Origin: Apostichopus japonicus
Lineage: Eukaryota; Echinodermata; Holothuroidea; Aspidochirotida; Stichopodidae
Direction of reading: 5' to 3'
NCBI RefSeq assembly: GCF_037975245.1
Contig: NC_092577.1
Coordinates: 4,113,501-4,177,500, forward strand
Length of the DNA: 64,000 nucleotides
Part shown: positions 41,938 to 53,526 of the stretch, one piece after another
How the letters are laid out: each line of letters begins with the position of its first letter
Numbering within the stretch: position 1 is the first letter of the stretch
Notes under the pieces: model-generated
The model's database searches: none
What the model saw: only the letters and a program-made list of their open reading frames with translations
What the model was told of the DNA's origin: nothing
Made by a program: the position numbers and the translations under genes

Positions 41938-42471
41938 CTAATACTTCAGGTGGATAATTAAGAAGTTGTAAGGGTGACAGTAAACTTTGCCAAAACCAAA
42001 AAAGATGTCTTGTTTGGAGAAAAAGAATTGTTTATTTAAGAAACGCATTTCGGCATTAAGGATAAAATTTGCCGTCACGTAGCAATCCCAGAAAAGGTGC
42101 TCGATTGACCCCTCGTCAATTTTGCAAAAGGAGCACAGTGGAGATTCTGACTTCCCCATCAAAAACAAAAGTCTAATTGTACCTAAAATCCTGTGCAGAA
42201 ATCTAAACTGAAAGAATTGAAGCTTGGCCTCAGAAAGAGTGCTCCAAGGAATACTAAAAATGCGACGCCAGTCGTGCTCGGTAATGTCGACAAAAGTATT
42301 TTGCCACTTGTGAATGGCGGTAGGCGGCCTAGAGATTTTTTTGAGATAGAGTGGGTAACAGAATTGCGAGGCTGAATAAGAATGAATACACCTTTCAAAC
42401 AATGTAGAAGATGGATTAGAAAAATTAACTTTACAACAGCCAGACCTCATCCCATTCAATTGGAATGGCAT
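41938..42471 (-). pseudogene. LINE ORF2 C-terminal fragment
   Basis: It overlaps the RT fragment by 41 nt in a different frame. Contains a C-x2-C...H-x7-C-type finger (CSFCKIDEGSIEHLFWDC), as in L1/Tx1 ORF2 tails. Confidence 0.85.
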
Positions 42472-44002
42472 TTATTAAGCCCCAATAAGTTGTAAACGGG
42501 AAAGCACGCAGCTGGTATTTATTTTCAAAAGCTTTAAAAGACAGAGGAGCTCCGTTCTCGTCGAAGAGATCGCCCACAAATAAAATGCCTTTTCTATACA
42601 AAATATTGTTAAAAACAACATTACCATTAATGCGTAAGAGAGAGTTATTCCACAAATATTCATCTCCGAAAGAGTCAGTGGGTGGCATATAAGTGATGTC
42701 ACACCATGCCTCACAAATTTGCTTAATAAAACCGTTAGAAATGTTTTTGACATCAGATTTCTTACAATTGCACTTAAAAAATGGTGTTCTACCAAAAGAT
42801 AATAAGTAGAGATCAAAGACAATTGTCCACGGTCCATCCATATCATTTGTGTAACGGCGAATCCAGGTACACTTCAAACTTTTAACAAAACTCTCAATGT
42901 GAGGTACTTTTAAACCCCCCTCACCTAAACAATTTATCATCGATGAACGTTTAACCTTGTCTGGATTGCCATGCCAGACAAAATCAAAGATGATGTGTTC
43001 AACTTCTTTAATGAAGCTCTTTGGCGGATTTGGAAGTATTAAAAACAGATACACTAGCTGAGAAAGCGCGAGGCTTTTAACAATTGTATTCCTTCCCACT
43101 GGGGTTAAGTCTCTAGTAGACCAAATACGTAAACAAGGTTTTAATCTGGATAGTTTAGGAACGAAATTCAACCGAAATAGATCGTCACCATTATTAGTAA
43201 AGACAATGCCTAAGAAATTTACTGGGCCTTGAGTAAGTTTAATACCGAAATCATTAGTAAACACTGGACTATGGTGAATAAAAGGGCCCAACGGAAACAA
43301 ATAAGACTTGCTCAAATTCACGGCAAGACCAGACGAGAGCTTAAAGTTATTAAGAACACAAAGAATTTCCCTAAGAGACTGTCTGTTATGATCAATGAAA
43401 AAAACAGTGTCATCCGCGTATTGAAGCAACCTTGTTTCCTTACCGGCAATATTAATACCCCTTATAATATTATTACAATTAATTTTTAATGCTAGAATTT
43501 CTGCACACATAATAAAAATGTAAGGGCTTAAGGGGCAGCTTTGCCTAACACCTCTATTAATTGAAAAGAAGCCTGTAGTGTAACCATTGTTACACACAAA
43601 AACATTGCTGTTGTTATAAAGAACATGAATCCACTTTTTAAAGCTATTTCCGAAATTAAAGAAAGTGAGAGTAGAGTGGATAAAGTTCCACTCCAGTCTG
43701 TCAAAGGCTTTCTCAAAGTCAATCATAAAAAGAAAACCTGGTACATTTAGCTCAGAAGTATATTTAATTAGATCTAAAACAAATCTAATATTTTCGCCAA
43801 TGAATTTTCCTTTAATGAAACCGCTTTGCTGAGGACCGATTACTTTAAGAATAACGAGTTTTAATCGTGACGCAAGTGCCTTAGCAACAATTTTGTAATC
43901 GGTATTCAGTAAAGTGATAGGGCGGTAACTTGTAAGGCATGTAGGATCCTTTCCATCTTTTAAAATAAGAGTTACACTTCCTCTAGACTGCTCCTTCGAC
44001 AA
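42431..44002 (-). pseudogene. LINE reverse transcriptase
   Basis: A 523-codon open stretch. Motifs: SYRPITLLNTDYKIVAKALA, GFIKGKFIGENIRFVLD, FMIDFEKAFDRLEW, GVRQSCPLSPYIF and the catalytic YADDT. The next fragment continues in another frame. Confidence 0.93.
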
Positions 44003-44024
44003 AGTACCACTGAGGTAACTATGG

Positions 44025-44312
44025 TTAATTAAATGCGTCTAACAAAGTTTGGCCGATCGCTGGCCAAAATTTCTTATAAAAGTTAACAGACAGACATTCA
44101 CAGCCTGGGGCTTTGTCATTTACCATCGCAAAAAGGGCATGTTTACACTCATTTAGGGAAGGAGAATCTTCACATAAATCAGATTCTTCTACACTTAGAG
44201 ATTTATTTGGAAGATTATCAAGGAAGTTCTTTGCCAAGCTAGTGTTTGCACTTCTGTAAAGAGAGGTATAAACACTTTTTATTTCTTTTAATATATCATG
44301 TTTCTTAGTCAA
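44025..44312 (-). pseudogene. LINE ORF2 fragment upstream of the reverse transcriptase
   Basis: Contains SLNECKHALFAMVNDKAPGC and NFYKKFWPAIG, the usual run-up to an L1-type RT. The frame then shifts by one base. Confidence 0.85.
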
Positions 44313-44363
44313 AACACAGCCATCATTTTTTTGAAGTTTCCGAATTGAACTATTGGTTTTATT

Positions 44364-44505
44364 TCACCTGAGACCCACCTGCTTTTCAGAAGTAAAGTAC
44401 GAGAGAATTATTTTAATTTCTATTTTTTTTTTTGTCATAGCATATTTGTTAAATGGTACATTTTCTTACTTTAGTATTGGTTTTTATGTAAGAAGAAACA
44501 ATATA
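44364..44505. repeat. right copy of the ~141-bp direct repeat flanking the LINE
   Basis: See 41435-41575. Confidence 0.85.
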
Positions 44506-45633
44506 ACTGCTCTCAGATTTTTTTATGCACCCCTAATGCAAAATGCTGTAGCTATGATTGTTCGCGCTTTTCTGTCGTGTTAATCGATAGGCCTGTATTA
44601 CATCCTATAAGAATCCGGCATACTGCAGTGGTTTTGTACTGCATGCAGGCACATTAATTCCAGCGGTTTTGACGATAAAGACAAATGATCAGTAAACCTT
44701 GGACAGTTCATCCTAAATATTGCTATTTTTATCTGTATCACTTCTTGAAAAAGGTCAGCGAGCCTGACATATTGATCTTAACAGGATTTACTTCAGTGCA
44801 TAACCATGGATGGGTGTTTTAACTCACTGGGCTACCTGAAACAAACCCTCCTCCCCCCTCCCCCCCCCCAAAAAAAAATGTTTGTAGGTATACAGGATAG
44901 GCTCGGAACTATATGTTATTATTTTAGCAAATTCCTTGTAGGTTTGTTAAAAATCCTGTTTAATCGGTGATGAAATGCAGCCCGGCCTTTTTAAAAGGAT
45001 TCATAGAGAAGATAAGCGGGATGAGAGTAGTAAACTGCAACAAGGGAACTTAAGTTAAACTGAGTGATGACATTATCAGAAGCAAAGGACATTATTTTAT
45101 GGGGTTGGGTGGGGGTGGGGGTGGGGATATACCGAACATGCTTGATGCCCGACAACTGGGTACACTGCAGCTACGGCGAGTCCATGATACGAAGATGCAG
45201 CAATTCCAAATACTTGTTTTGTTTAAATTATCCCATTGCTTAATTAAAGGTAATCTCTCAGCTAGGAAATTTTTAGAGGGCGGGCCAATTTCATAGGTTT
45301 CACTGATACACCGTTACTCCACTTTCTAACATGGTCACGTGATACGGTATATATAATATACTGCCACTGTACAGTGTATATCCTGTATGTAAATGTACGT
45401 AATGTATAGCACAGTTTCATGCAGTGTTAGCATATGTGTATATTGCGGTAGCCGCCCTGTGTAGGTTGTTATTGTGAATTAGTATGGTCAATACAATACT
45501 TGCAAAGAGGATAGTACTGCTCGTTACATTGATATCATCGTAAATTTTTGGCATGGCTGTCTTTTATTCGCGATCAATCCTGTCGATCACATATGTTGGA
45601 TGGTCTTAATATCATTCAGCATATCATATAAGC
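44506..45633. other. intergenic, possible promoter for the next candidate exon
   Basis: Poly-C/A near 44850 and G-rich gggtgggggt near 45105. A cacgtgatacggtatatata stretch at ~45334 looks TATA-like. No gene is certain. Confidence 0.35.
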
Positions 45634-45831
45634 ATGTCTGAGGGTTCTCCAAAGAAACGGCCGTATCCGGGCACTAAACGCGGGTCGGCCGGTGGAAGGG
45701 CCAGATTGCTGTATTGTCAGTCCCGATGCCAAAAGCAGTGAGGGAAAAAGAGGAACAGAGATCGGGGATCGACAAAATGACCAATGCTACCTTCGCGGAG
45801 CATTTACTGGCATGGCAGATCATACGAGAAG
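45634..45831 (+). pseudogene. candidate first exon of an unrecognised gene, frame broken
   Basis: ATG at 45634 opens MSEGSPKKRPYPGTKRGSAG and stops at ~45740. The next frame continues as PKAVREKEEQRSGIDKMTNA, TFAEHLLAWQIIREG up to a good donor (gaag|gtaggc). The composition looks coding, and the two halves seem to belong together with a 1-nt shift. Family not recognised. Confidence 0.3.
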
Positions 45832-47034
45832 GTAGGCAGCAAATTATGCTAACGACTAACGTTTCGTTACTATTTAGGCTACCGAGTATACTGTTTACCG
45901 GCCGAAGTGTTTGGTCTACTGTAGGCTTCCTTGTTATATTGTTTTGAAAATTTACTGCATAACTGCCTGCATGGTCATTTTCATTTATTGACTACTAACT
46001 TGTGTAGCCATTTCATGGTAACTTTTTGTCTGAGCATGGGTTTTTAAATGGTGAAATAACCTCAAATCTGCTGAGCAACTCCAAGATGAATTAAGTTACT
46101 AAGGCATTGGGTTGTTTTTACTTTTTAAAGTATAATAGGCATAGGTTAGTGTTTTTACTTTGCTTCAATTTCTTGTCAATCCGCATAGCCACTTTAGCTG
46201 TGGATGATTCTTCACTTGCAAAGAAAAAAATGTACGCATTAAAACTCACAATAGAGTATTGCCTAATACCCCCAACTTGGTAGTAACTTTAAAATACTGG
46301 TAGCGGCTACCTAATTTCACGGTAACTGTAGTGTAAAGTGAGTAAGTAAGTTTTCTAAATGGAAGTCAAAACTCTTAAGCCTTCTCAGAAAGAAGCTACA
46401 CTAACTCTACAGGCTCCTTTGTTGAATAAGTGAAGGATACTGTTCACACATTGATGCATTCATAACATGATAGTTTGCTATCATCGTTGTTTAATCAGAA
46501 AATTGAAGACTCGCCCAAACCGCTAGCTAGCTTGCTAGAGTAGTTGTTTTCTTGTCCCTACAAAATGCAGACAGTAATGAAACGTGATACCTTGTTATCT
46601 TTAATCTAGACCTGAGATGTCCATCGCTGTTATGCACACTGTGTTGTGGGTATTGACCGTAGCTGTATGTACTGATTGTACACTAGTGTCTAATTATCGA
46701 CGGTAGCAAGCTGTGTGTGTATTTTCTGGGATCGATGGTGGTGTCTAACCCTTCTGTTACACCTCATTCGAAACTAGGTCAGATTACCGGCATGAGACGT
46801 TTCTTTGTGCGCCAGTCTTCACACCCTTTCATGGCAGTCTTATCGTTCCGGGTGTAAAATTGAAGACCATGCACTTTCTATTTTTCTTGACTTTGGTGCT
46901 CAGTTGTATTGGAGTACTAAAACGTCTTCTTGGTCCCTGGATTCCGTTCACTGTCTTTCCGTGACAAAAGTACATTGCCCCTTTAATCGCCGTGTCAAGT
47001 CAGGGGAATTTCATGACGTTACTGTCAATAGGTT
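45832..47034. other. no gene seen
   Basis: No downstream exon for the candidate at 45634 could be identified. Confidence 0.4.
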
Positions 47035-47539
47035 CCATCGCAATGCCCAACCTGCAAATTTTTTGCACAGGGGTGCGATAGCTCCCACTAGTCTATGGAA
47101 CGCGAATATGGAACGCGAAAAGGGCAACCATATTTCGCTGTCTAAACTAAAGTTGTTGCTGCTGTTTAATCATGTTGTTGCTCAAACTTACATTGTTGTC
47201 TAAACTTACGTTGTTGTCTAAACTTACGTTGTTGTCTAAACTTGTCTAAACTATAACGTTATTGCCCAATCACGTGATATAAAATATATGGGCATTTCGC
47301 GCGAAATTCGACTTGCGCTGTATATACATACGCTTCGTTAATTTACTGACCAATTACGAAATAGTCAGTAAGATTGACACATATCCCGACCCAATTACAA
47401 GCCGGTCAACGCTCTCCACCATGCTACATACATGAGCTGACCCCGCCCACTTTGCTCCTCTAGTAACTTCCCGTATATGCGAAGAACAAAGGCGGCCTTG
47501 TCCACAGGACTGTTTTCCTAAACCCAGGCAGCAAGAACC

Positions 47540-48371
47540 TACGAAGATCTAGAGAGGACATGGTTAAAAAAAAAATTATTACGTACCTACGTAATAATAC
47601 TACGTACGTACGTAATAATTATCACGTACGTACGTGATAATATTACGTATGTACGTAATAATATCACGTACGTACGTGATAATTACTACGTACGTACGTA
47701 ATAATTACTACGTACTTATGTAGGGATTATCACGTACGTATTTAATAATTATAACGAATACGTACGTGTTTAGTGATATAGCCTATGTTAACACTTGTCT
47801 AACGTAAGCGAGCCTACGTTATAAACTGCGGGTGATACATCTTCATATCAAAGATGGAGAGGGATGAACTTGTTCGTATGTACATTAATTTAGGGTTAGC
47901 CAGAAGGAAATCCTTTATTACTTTGACAGCAAAGCATCGGATAATAGTTAGGCGAAAGACATCTCAGACGCATTCTGAGGAGCCTTTTCTTGTATCGCAT
48001 GAAACATTCAGACATTTTATATTGTGGCAAGCCTAAGCACAGACATTCCTGTGGTGTTAGTCGAACGAACGTACCAATTGTCTGTCTCCGGCATTTTTTA
48101 GTTAACTATAAGTATAAGCTTGACTTCTGTGGTGTACGTATCTTGCATGTAGACAAATATGTTACAGTATGTACGTACCGCGTACCGCCACTTCTTACTA
48201 TCTTCAGTATAGAACGTAAAATTATCACGTACCGTACATACGTAATAAATATTACGTACGTACGTAATATTTATTACGTACGTACGTTATAAATATTACG
48301 TACGTACGTAATAAATATTACGTACGTACGTAATATTTTTTTTTTTACCATGTCCTCTCTAGATCTTCGTA
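47540..48371. mobile_element. 832-bp foldback element with ACGT-palindrome arms
   Basis: The flanks agaacc (47534-47539, 48372-48377) form a direct repeat. The inverted ends read TACGAAGATCTAGAGAGGAC, then ATGGT and poly-A. Next come arrays of tacgtacgtacgtaataat (47569-47760 and ~48220-48340), which are palindromes within palindromes. The core has no recognised gene. Confidence 0.75.
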
Positions 48372-48439
48372 AGAACCAACCCCCTGCGTATAGTAATCAT
48401 ATGAAGCCCACGTGGTAAAGCAATTGTTGAACAGCGCCG

Positions 48440-48547
48440 ATGGCAACAACGTAAGTTTAGACAACGAAATCAGTTTGCCCTTTTCGCGCGTCCACGCGCG
48501 AAAAGGGCAATCTGATTTCGTTGTCTAATCTAAGTTTGTTGTTGCCT
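48440..48547. repeat. near-perfect hairpin, ~50-bp arms, 2-bp loop
   Basis: tttgcccttttcgcgcgt faces acgcgcgaaaagggcaa, with extended pairing to ggcaacaac/gttgttgcc. It probably marks the junction of two inverted element ends. Confidence 0.8.
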
Positions 48548-48928
48548 AAACTAAAGTTGTTGCTGCTGTTTTACCATGCTGTTGCTCAAACTCACGTTGA
48601 TGTCTAAAATTCCGTTAAAGTGGTCCTGCCATGGGGTATTCCAGGTTATTGGATAGCTAATTTGGAGGATTTGTTTTCCAAAAATATAACTTTTATTTCA
48701 TTAAACCTAGTCGTTCGCGAGAAAATTGTAAAAGAATTTGGCTACTTTACGTAACCTTGTAAAAAAAAGTGAAATCAGCTGAAGTACGCGCTGACGTCAT
48801 ATCGTGAACGCTGGATGTAAACAACACTTGCACTGTTCGTTGAGTTCGTGTGGTTTATGGTGTAAGCGTGATTGTACATCCTTCATTTTGTAGCTATTCT
48901 GTCTTCAAATTTACACTGATTGATTAAA

Positions 48929-49386
48929 ATGCCAAAGGCGTTGTGTTGTTGGAGGTTGTAGCAATGTAAGTTCTGATAGAATAAGCCTTCATCAGTGGCC
49001 AAAGGATGTAAAAACTCAACGTCTTTGGACCCGTTTCGTGCAGCTCACTATAGGGCTGACTTCAAAGGGCCATCGAACTACAGTGTTATTTGTAACGAAC
49101 ATTTTGATGATCAATGCTTTTCCCAATTCGATCGTTATAAACGAGATTTAATTGGTGGGGGACTAAGACTGCCACTTATACCCGGATTAGTACCCACCAT
49201 AAAGTTGCAAGAGAGTGTCGTGAGTGGAACTGCAAGTAGCCCTGTACCAGAAGTGGAAGTAAGCCCTAACTTGGTTAGGCCCAACGTTACTGAAACTTGC
49301 ATAGGAACAAGTACAACTCCAACTTCAAGTAGGCATGCTATTCCCACAAGGAAGCCAAGACTTCAGAGCGCCGTGCTAGAAAGGAG
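48929..49386 (+). pseudogene. THAP zinc-finger exon, two frameshifts
   Basis: ATG at 48929 gives MPKA. One extra base (48941) is followed by CVVGGCSN (C-x4-C), ISLHQWPKD and LWTRFV. A second shift near 49040 leads to YRADFKGPSNYSVICNEHF (C-x2-H) and the LVPTIK box. All THAP zinc ligands are present across three frames. The exon ends AGGAG|gtacgt. The longest open stretch is 48995-49444. Likely transposon-derived, not a host THAP gene. Confidence 0.75.
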
Positions 49387-49762
49387 GTACGTGTGTTGTG
49401 GTCACACGACTCATACTCTTAATCTTTCTTTTACACTCTGTTGAAATATGAAAAAACGATCTAGGCATAGGGGCCTACAATTTAAAACTACATTTAATCA
49501 AAAACTGTAGACCACATTTTAGCCTAACAACCACACTAAGTCCATGGGGAATGTAGCCTAACCATCGGTTTGCCAAAAAAAAAAAAAAAAATAAAAATGC
49601 GTAGCTTTGTTTAGAACTTTCAATTTGCTGGAAATCGACAGTTGTTTGGAAGGTATGTGCTATGTCTTAAAGAGGGAATGTTGTATTTTACGTACACCGT
49701 TGCTGTGGCGATGGATTGAAGGTTTTAAATTCGATTACTCAGCGGTATAATGGTTTCGTATT

Positions 49763-49994
49763 TGGTGGTGAGTGATTTTATCCACACACGAAAAAATACA
49801 TCGGCTTGCTCAGGCTGCTCATAATTATGCCTTTCGTTCTCATCTGCAAGGGGCTCAAATTGGTAAGGTTCTGCACCCCCTTCATTTTCAGAATGTTCGC
49901 TTTCGTTTTCTATGTTATTTTCATCGTAACTCGAACTCGAATAAGAAAAATTCAACACGAAAGAAGTTGATGAATTGTCACTAACGGACGCCAT
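49763..49994 (-). CDS. minus-strand acidic exon candidate inside the THAP element
   Basis: Starts MASVSDNSSTSFVLNFSYSS, then a Glu/Asn/Ser-rich run with PYQFEPLADENE. The acidic leader plus PYxFEP phrase recalls the leader of P2X7-ballast-like proteins in invertebrates. The Cys-rich ballast domain itself is not seen. Donor position is unclear. Weak call. Confidence 0.35.
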
Positions 49995-50375
49995 TGTGTA
50001 TACAAATTGTGTGTAACACGACTTCTGCATTTGGTTCATGACCATCGTAGCTTCACGATATGACGTAGCAGAACACATGTGACGTCATCAAGTGCGTGAC
50101 AGTTTTTTCTTAGAACGTGGTAAAAAGTACGAACTTTAAAGCTCATTTTTGTGGCGAGGCCAATTATTTTCCAGAGATTTTAAAGTGAAATATTGAAAAA
50201 GTGCATACAATATACCCATTTTTTCATCTAACTCAAATATTTTGGATGGCATGGCAGGACGACTTTAAATTTAGCAACGAAATAAGTTTGCCCTATTCGC
50301 GTTCCATAGACTAGTGGGAGCTATCGCTCCCCTGTGCAAAACTTAATCTGCAATGTTTGCGTGAAGGTTCACCGG

Positions 50376-51499
50376 CACCAGCTAGAAGTCTACGCGGACT
50401 AGAAGCGGTTTAAGAATGCATTTCATTTATTAAATCAATGCAGGGCTCTTGTAACCTTTGGAATAAAGGTAGAATAAGTCTTAAGGTATGTGAATATCCA
50501 GATTTGCCTAGCATTTGTTAAGCCTAGGGTAGCCGGAGCCTACATCATACATGTAAGCTACTGTACTAAGAGTAAGACTACAGTGGCTAGGCCTAGCCAA
50601 ACGTTTTGTCGGGTAGGATAAGAGTAAGACTAGCAATCAACAATAACCAGTGCTTTTTTTGTAGACCATAGATACCTATAGGTTACAGATTATTGAACAC
50701 AAAGTTATCTGTTAATTGTATTTCTTACTTGGACGGATGCATTGAATCGTATCAGAAATGACAAGAATATCGTAGGCTATATACACTGGTATAATTGTAT
50801 GCATTTTGGAATACTGTAATGTATTGGAGGTCACCAGAGGTCTGAACCTTTGAAAACTTGATAACTTCAAAATCAAAACTTTTGACAAGAACCTTCTTGT
50901 AGCACATCAAATGCCAACACGGTCTGTGCAGTAGGTCAAAATCTTTAATACCTAATACATAAAACACCTTCGATTAAAGCAAATCCTGGATTAACCATTA
51001 TGAGTTTGTGGCTATTGTCAATGTGTGCAGTGTTTCATTTAACATTCTCATATAAAACTGTAAGGAATCACTAAGCCTATTGGCGTTTCTGGTTTGGTGC
51101 ATGTATCGAGTGTGGTGTACTGCAACAGAGTGAGGCTACTATCTCCCACTCCCAGACTGACTAAAATTAAGTTCACATGGGTTTACCTGGTAATGTCCTA
51201 TAAAGAGCAAGGCAATTATGTTTGTGCGAATTTACGTATGCAAGTTACACCAGAATAGTCAACCTGTCATGTTGTCTATACAATTTAATATAGTACAGAG
51301 CAGCCATCAAAATGCATTCAGGCCCCACAACCCATGTTTGTTTTTTGTTTACTTTGGACTAGATGTTACCAAAACAGCTTGAGCAACAATCAAAAAAGTA
51401 ATAATTTTAATAAATATACTGATATCTGGTTATAGCCTGCAACTTACTAAAATAGATCCCCTCCTTGGGATGTGCCCTGTAATTTGCAGATCGTCAGTA
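50376..51499. other. intergenic, no gene seen
   Basis: A patch near 50825-50945 (ggaggtcaccagaggtctga) resembles the AGGTCA satellite of 16.6-22.9 kb, single and diverged. Confidence 0.45.
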
Positions 51500-51503
51500 T
51501 TAA

Positions 51504-52119
51504 AGCAGCATTTTGCGTTGGGTCGCTTTTTTCCACTTTTTTAACATGTGCATCGATTTTTTTACATGTATCAATCATAAAACAGCAATCTAAGATACCA
51601 TCCAAGTTTCACCCTGCCAAGAGCGTTAATTAGCGAGTAATTAACGATTTATGTCGATAAATGAGAAGAGTGTCCTCGACAAATTTCACAGTTAAAATTA
51701 ATCGCATACAATTCCGCCAAACCCACTAGTTTGAATTCAACCAATCAGAGATGCAGGTTTAGTTATGAGCCGTTGCTAAAAATAGATTCAAGACTTCGCG
51801 TTGGTTGTACGAGGGAGTTGTTATGCAACTCCCTGGTACAACTGCCATATAGACTGTACACAAATCAAGCGTGGTGTTATATTACGTATCTGTCAATGAC
51901 GTTCGTAGTGTTTAAATATTCATATTATGGGCGAGGTTTATTGGGTTCCCAACGGAAAATATCTTGGAGAACAACAAAGTTGAAAGTTGCAATTTTTTCG
52001 ACTTTTATGCCACCATTTGAAGTAAAATATAAATAGATTAGCTACTTATGTATGTCGTTATGGCAAAGTGGAATCAGTGAGGTTGAGAAAAATCATAGAA
52101 AAGGACGCAAAATGCTGCT
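51504..52119. mobile_element. 616-bp TTAA-type MITE, copy 2
   Basis: Perfect TTAA flanks (51500-51503, 52120-52123) and inverted ends AGCAGCATTTTGCGT. It is the better-preserved partner of 12617-13236. Confidence 0.92.
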
Positions 52120-52123
52120 TTAA

Positions 52124-53526
52124 AAGAGGAACATCACATTCATCAACATTTCACATTAGTGTACATGTACAATCAAGTTCTGAAGGACACATTCATCAAT
52201 GTCATTTGAAAATTCAGAACTAGACTTCAACATTTAATTCTCCTACATCAGCTCTCTGATTATAGTTTAATGAAGACATTTTAATTAATTGAAGGTTAAT
52301 GTTGACAAATTGACCTGTACTATACCACACCATATGAAACAGATATTGTAAGAGACTACTGTAGTTACATGTAACTATGTCATATCATAATTAGGGGCTA
52401 TTTTCTGCTATATATGATGAAAAGTTCACACAGGCTATAAACTTGGCCAAAAATGTCATTGAGTTTAAGCGAACAATGTTAACTTTTGTTCTTATATTTT
52501 CATATCTGCATGTTGTCATTCCCATGTTCCCTGTAGTGACAGCTTATAATGTGTACGTACTAGAACCACCAGAAATACATCAAATTTTGGTCTTTTTACC
52601 TTAGACTTTATACCTTGATTTTGAACAAATATTTGATCAATTTGTTGATGGTTTTATCTTCTCAACTACACATCTCAACAGTGTATACAGTAGTTATACT
52701 CAATTTAACCTAGTTGAAATAATGCCTTACAATTAGTGTATGTACATCATTTTAATACAGCTAATAGCTGCAGTCTGTGTTAAATTTGCAACAAAATGGT
52801 GGTAGCCTGTACCTGGTCAGTTAATTAAATTGGGTCAATCCATGCCAAATCAACAGCTCTAGGCCTCCACGTCGACCCTCTCAAAATAGCCTGAAATTGA
52901 TATAGTGTCTTGCCATGTGTCTCAAAGGATGAAATTGGGCAAAAAAAAATGTTGAAAACGGATACGGCCCCGTCTAGCAACCAAATCCAGCTTGCATTTT
53001 AACAGCCCTAAATTTGTGTCAAGTTTGGAGGCATCTTTTGCATAAATGTAAAGTATTTTATGTCTGATATTGCAGATGTTGTGGAAGACATGTGACCAGT
53101 CTTCAAATTTAGCTAATTTTGAAGAAATTTACGGTCTCAATTTTTCGTAACAAGTACTTAAAATGGCAGAAAATGAGATAGGGGCCTTTTCTGGCCCTAC
53201 TTTGAGTGTGCTCTATATTCACAAGCAAAGGCATGTTTGAGTTTTAATTTGCATTGGATCCTTGTCCAGTGGTAGTTGTATGGGAAAACTGCCAAAAAAA
53301 AAGTCAAGCGGGTCGTACGTTTTACGAACAGCTCCCACAAACTTAAGAAATCTCAACAACTCTGTAACTGGACGACATACATTAATCTTGGAGTGACTCG
53401 AACTGGGGACATTATGATTGGAAGTCACTGGCATTAACTACTGAGCTTACACTCCAATATGAGCTGATATTAAGTAAAAATTCAAAATACCCTTTCTTTG
53501 GTATTTTCTTTTCAGCTTGCATCAAA
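52124..53526. other. upstream of the second TRIM gene
   Basis: No exon recognised. At ~53515 a long pyrimidine tract and ttttcag occur 12 bp before the ATG, suggesting a 5' UTR intron as in the first TRIM gene. Confidence 0.4.

Larger units (their letters stand above)
41576..44363 (-). mobile_element. 5'-truncated L1/Tx1-type LINE
   Basis: Encodes the tail of ORF2 only: pre-RT region, reverse transcriptase and C-terminal zinc-finger region, plus ~360 bp 3' UTR ending in an A-rich stretch beside the left flank. The endonuclease part is missing. Two frameshifts (near 44015 and 42455) show it is dead. Confidence 0.92.
48619..50264 (+). mobile_element. Kolobok-like TTAA transposon remnant with a THAP domain
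   Basis: TTAA is at 48615-48618 and 50265-50268. The inverted ends are AGT(G/C)GTCCTGCCATG. It carries a plus-strand THAP exon and a minus-strand acidic exon. Kolobok transposases are known for THAP fingers and TTAA target duplications. At 1646 bp and without a catalytic core, it is a deletion derivative. Confidence 0.7.
47035..50375. mobile_element. nested foldback transposon complex
   Basis: 47060-47140 and 50275-50345 are inverted copies (gcacaggggtgcgatagctc, ccactagtctatggaacgcg). Inside lie an ACGT-palindrome element (47540-48371), a hairpin (48440-48547) and a TTAA-flanked THAP element (48619-50264). Taking out the TTAA element rejoins ctaaaattccg with atttagcaacg. Outer target duplication is uncertain. 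Confidence 0.65.

Noticed and set aside
46805-47203. 132-codon plus-strand open frame
   Set aside because: Runs into the inverted end of the foldback complex; no protein-like motif.
49725-50078. Longer start (ATG at 50078) for the minus-strand exon in the THAP element
   Set aside because: The upstream extension is not acidic or Ser-rich like the rest; the ATG at 49994 begins the coherent part.
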